Assembly: GCA_010029175.1 (NCBI GenBank)
Contig: RGNC01000029.1
Span: forward strand, 1-16,590
Origin: Synechococcaceae bacterium WB8_1B_136
GTDB taxonomy: Bacteria; Cyanobacteriota; Cyanobacteriia; PCC-6307; Cyanobiaceae
Reading direction: 5' to 3'
Length of the DNA: 16,590 nt
In this document: positions 14,545 through 16,590 of the stretch, one piece after another
Layout: every line of letters starts with the position of its first letter
Position numbering within the stretch: the first letter of the stretch is position 1
Notes under the pieces: model-generated
Told to the model about the DNA's origin: nothing
What the model saw: the letters and a program-made list of their open reading frames with translations, nothing else
Database searches by the model: none
Made by a program: the position numbers and the translations under genes

Positions 14545-14589
14545 GGCCCCCCGGAGCCTCCTGCCCAGCAGGTGCGCCGGCGTGATTCG

Positions 14590-15270
14590 ATGGAACCACA
14601 CGCGTGCCGGCCTGTGACCGAAGCCCTGGCCCTTGAACTGACGGCTGCCATGGCGGAGATCCATCGCCGCGGCTGGTGCGATGGCACCGGGGGCAACTTC
14701 AGCTGCGTGCAGCAGCGCGATCCCCTGCGGCTGTTGATGGCCCCCAGCGGGGTGCACAAGGGACGCGTGGCGCCCGGCGATCTGATCAGCGTGGATGGCA
14801 GCGGAAGCGTTGTGGAGGGCAGCGGCAAGGCCAGTGCTGAAACGGCCCTGCACCTGGAGATCGTGGAACGCTGCGGGGCCGGTGCGGTGCTCCACACCCA
14901 TTCCCAGGCAGGAACGCTGCTCTCCCAATGGGCGATCCAGAGCGATCCGGCCGCTCAGGCCAGCGGGGCTGGAGTTCTGGGGATTGCCAACCTGGAAATG
15001 CTGAAGGGGCTGGAGGGCTTCCGCACCCATGCCTGCGAAGCCCGCCTGCCGGTGCTGGCCAACGACCAGGACCTGGCGCGCCTCTCCGCCCGAGCGAAGC
15101 CCCTGCTGGCGGAGGCGCCCCACGGGCTTCTCATCGCCGGCCACGGGCTCTATGCCTGGGGCCGAGGGCTGGAGGAGGCGATGCGGCATCTGGAAATCCT
15201 GGAGTTCCTGCTGGAACAGCGCTGGCGCCAGCTCCTCCTCAACGCTTTGTCGCCCACCATCCGCCCATGA
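14590..15270 (+). CDS. mtnB: Methylthioribulose-1-phosphate dehydratase (methionine salvage)
   Basis: A 226-residue class II aldolase-fold enzyme that dehydrates 5-methylthioribulose-1-phosphate to the diketo compound used by MtnC. Visible features are GTGGNFS (32-38, phosphate/glycine loop), APSGVHKG (51-58), SAET (82-85), the zinc site H102-x-H104 in LHTHSQAGTLLS, and GHGLYAWG (184-191) with H185. Length is close to bacterial MtnB. The ATG at 14590 is preferred over a GTG at 14572; neither has a clear ribosome-binding site. The stop overlaps the mtnC start as ATGA, so the two consecutive steps of the pathway are translationally coupled. A fuculose- or ribulose-phosphate aldolase is the alternative, made unlikely by the mtnC neighbour. 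Confidence 0.93.
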   Translation: MEPHACRPVTEALALELTAAMAEIHRRGWCDGTGGNFSCVQQRDPLRLLMAPSGVHKGRVAPGDLISVDGSGSVVEGSGKASAETALHLEIVERCGAGAVLHTHSQAGTLLSQWAIQSDPAAQASGAGVLGIANLEMLKGLEGFRTHACEARLPVLANDQDLARLSARAKPLLAEAPHGLLIAGHGLYAWGRGLEEAMRHLEILEFLLEQRWRQLLLNALSPTIRP

Positions 15271-16031
15271 TCGCGATTTCGCCCTCCACCACCCATCTCC
15301 TGCTGGATATCGAGGGCACCACCTGCCCGGTGAGCTTTGTGGCCGAGGTGTTGTTCCCCTATGCCCGCCAGCGGCTGGAGGGTTTTCTCGAGGACCAGGC
15401 GTCCGATCCCGAGATCTGCAGCCTGATTGCAGCCCTGGATGCGGCCTGGGCTGGAGATGACCAGCTTGAGGCCCAGGCGCTGCGAGCAAGGCACCGCACC
15501 GGACACACCCCCTGTACAGGCGGGGAAGTGGTGCCCTATCTGCGCTGGCTGATCGACCACGACATCAAGCTCACCCCCCTCAAGGATCTGCAGGGGCGCA
15601 TCTGGACGGCCGGATATGCCAGCGGGGAGCTCGTGGCGCCCCTCTATGACGATGTGCCGGATGCGCTGCAGCGCTGGCATGGCGGCGGACTGGTGCTGGC
15701 CGTGTATTCGTCAGGATCTGTGGCGGCACAGCAATTGCTGTATGGCCACAGCCAGGCCGGAGATCTGTGCCCGCTGTTCAGCCATTGGTTCGACACCCGC
15801 ACTGGCCCCAAACAAGCGGCGGCGAGCTATGGGGCCATCGCGGAGGCCATGGCGGTGTCCCCCGAGGCCGTGCTGTTCATCAGCGACTCCCTCGCTGAAC
15901 TGGAGGCCGCAGCCGAAGCCGGCATGGCGGTGCTGTTCAGCGATCGCGAAGGCAATCCCAACCGAGAGGGCGGTTGCTTTGAGAGGATCGGCCACTACAG
16001 CCAACTCGCCCTACCCCATGGCGCTCACTGA
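15267..16031 (+). CDS. mtnC: Acireductone synthase / enolase-phosphatase (methionine salvage)
   Basis: A 254-residue HAD-superfamily enzyme that enolises and then dephosphorylates 2,3-diketo-5-methylthiopentyl-1-phosphate, giving the acireductone that MtnD oxidises. HAD motif I is LLLDIEGTTCPVSF (11-24) with Asp14 and Glu16; DIEGTT is the MtnC signature. Motif II is VYSSGS (146-151), the motif III Lys is K182 in TGPKQAAASY, and motif IV is FISDSLAELEAA (204-215). Length is as expected for the single-domain bacterial form. The ATG at 15267 overlaps the mtnB stop by four bases, and the 3' end overlaps the next gene by 14 bases. Confidence 0.96.
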   Translation: MIAISPSTTHLLLDIEGTTCPVSFVAEVLFPYARQRLEGFLEDQASDPEICSLIAALDAAWAGDDQLEAQALRARHRTGHTPCTGGEVVPYLRWLIDHDIKLTPLKDLQGRIWTAGYASGELVAPLYDDVPDALQRWHGGGLVLAVYSSGSVAAQQLLYGHSQAGDLCPLFSHWFDTRTGPKQAAASYGAIAEAMAVSPEAVLFISDSLAELEAAAEAGMAVLFSDREGNPNREGGCFERIGHYSQLALPHGAH

Positions 16032-16413
16032 TCGCGATCACGACATCCTTCAGCGCAATCAGGCCATGCTGGAGAGCGTGGTGGAGGGCAACTGGGCCTG
16101 CTACGCAGAATTCTGCGCCGAAGACCTCAGCTGCTTTGAAGCCGAAACCAATGGTGTGCTGGCGGAAGGCTTGCCCTTCCACCGTTACTACTTCGAGCTG
16201 CCATCCGATGGCAACGGAGCGGCCAATCCCGTGGCGGTGTCGATGGCTCGACCTCACGTGCGCTGGCTCGCAAACGATGCGGTGGTACTGAGTTACACCC
16301 GCCTGACCCAACGCCTCGTCAACGGCGAACCCATCACCACCAGCTGCTGCGAAACCAGGATCTGGCAACAGCAGAACGGCAGCTGGAAGCAGGTGCACGT
16401 GCATCGCTCCTGA
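16018..16413 (+). CDS. NTF2-like / CaMKII-association-domain-like protein
   Basis: A 131-residue protein with an NTF2-like fold pattern: an N-terminal helix (DILQRNQAMLESVVEGNW), a short segment on catalytic-pocket residues (YAEFCAEDLSCFEAETNG), F-x-Y-Y-F, and a long beta-sheet ending in W-x-Q-x-N-G-x-W-x-x-VHVHRS. This matches the calcium/calmodulin-kinase-II association-domain group found alone in bacteria. No catalytic activity can be assigned. The ATG at 16018 overlaps the end of mtnC by 14 bases, so it is translated with the methionine-salvage genes. A link to that pathway is suggested by position only. Confidence 0.8.
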   Translation: MALTDRDHDILQRNQAMLESVVEGNWACYAEFCAEDLSCFEAETNGVLAEGLPFHRYYFELPSDGNGAANPVAVSMARPHVRWLANDAVVLSYTRLTQRLVNGEPITTSCCETRIWQQQNGSWKQVHVHRS

Positions 16414-16439
16414 TCCCCGCCAGCGCAAAAGCCAACAAA

Positions 16440-16463
16440 AAAGCCACCCCAAGGGGTGGCTTT
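16440..16463 (-). terminator. Intrinsic terminator of the rRNA operon
   Basis: On the minus strand AAAGCCACCC-cttg-GGGTGGCTTT forms a ten-pair hairpin, and the T-run continues for three further bases, a textbook intrinsic terminator about 75 bases after the 5S 3' end. On the plus strand the hairpin is followed only by TTTCTG, so it may also stop transcription from the mtn side, less strongly. Confidence 0.88.
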
Positions 16464-16537
16464 CTGTGAAGTCATCCAGCCATTGAAGCCTGTTGGGCTA
16501 ATGGCTGTTGGACCTGCAGGTGTTGAGCAAAAGTTTT

Positions 16538-16590
16538 ACCTGGCATCGAGCTATTTTCTCAGGGGGCTACCCCCCAAATATCGTCGCCGC
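16538..16590 (-). rRNA. rrf: 5S rRNA, 3' end only (continues past the window)
   Basis: The minus strand reads GGGGGGTAGCCCCCTGAGAA, then AATAGCTCGATGCCAGG, which matches the 3' end of cyanobacterial 5S rRNA (a G-rich helix, then AATAGCTCGA and GCCAGG). The exact 3' end, at about 16538, may be off by a base or two. It implies a 23S gene just beyond the right edge. Confidence 0.85.

Noticed and set aside
13561..15489. 642-codon minus-strand frame across mutM, mtnB and mtnC
   Set aside because: The plus strand holds three well-supported enzymes with full motifs; this frame is low-complexity shadow text caused by high GC.
1..16590. CRISPR array, prophage, transposase or retron-like element
   Set aside because: No regularly spaced repeats, integrase, transposase or reverse transcriptase motifs were seen; the only repeats are the LysM duplication, the 18-bp tandem units and one hairpin.

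Overview
The window looks like a chromosome segment of a picocyanobacterium of the Synechococcus/Cyanobium type. The evidence is a complete psaE gene for photosystem I, a cobalamin-pathway gene, a DUF4079-like membrane protein, a cyanobacterial-type Dus enzyme, high GC in most genes and very tight packing. This placement rests on recognising protein families; no database was searched.

Layout from left to right: (1) 3-1862, the 3' end of a large calcium-binding, DUF4114-type surface or secreted protein, visibly lower in GC than its neighbours. (2) 1846-2865, a tRNA-dihydrouridine synthase, overlapping the surface-protein gene at its start and the DUF4079-like gene at its stop. (3) Minus strand 2862-4281, DUF4079-like membrane protein and precorrin-2 C20-methyltransferase (cobI). 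(4) Plus-strand block 4336-6445, acireductone dioxygenase (mtnD) followed by three overlapping genes for exported proteins: a pilin-like subunit, a one-domain PapD-like chaperone and a two-cysteine exported protein. (5) Minus strand 6468-7519, the aroQ-miaE pair with an ATGA overlap. (6) 7624-7742, an abnormal tRNA locus: a tRNA-Tyr(GTA) lacking its 3' acceptor strand runs straight into the 3' half of a tRNA-Thr(GGT). (7) 7881-10370, class-3 aldehyde dehydrogenase and a three-LysM protein. (8) Minus strand 10385-12932, an uncharacterised helical protein followed by a short RecQ helicase. (9) 13045-13254, psaE, then a 444-base gap with a perfect 17-bp inverted repeat. (10) 13699-16413, mutM, mtnB, mtnC and an NTF2-like protein, the last three overlapping. 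(11) 16440-16590, a terminator and the 3' end of a 5S rRNA on the minus strand, so an rRNA operon ends here, facing the mtn genes.

Two themes stand out. Methionine salvage is split: mtnB-mtnC lie about 10 kb from mtnD. tRNA biology is represented by dus, miaE and the damaged Tyr/Thr locus. The best candidates for something new are the fused tRNA locus and the usher-less chaperone/pilin-like trio with its 91-base out-of-frame overlap.
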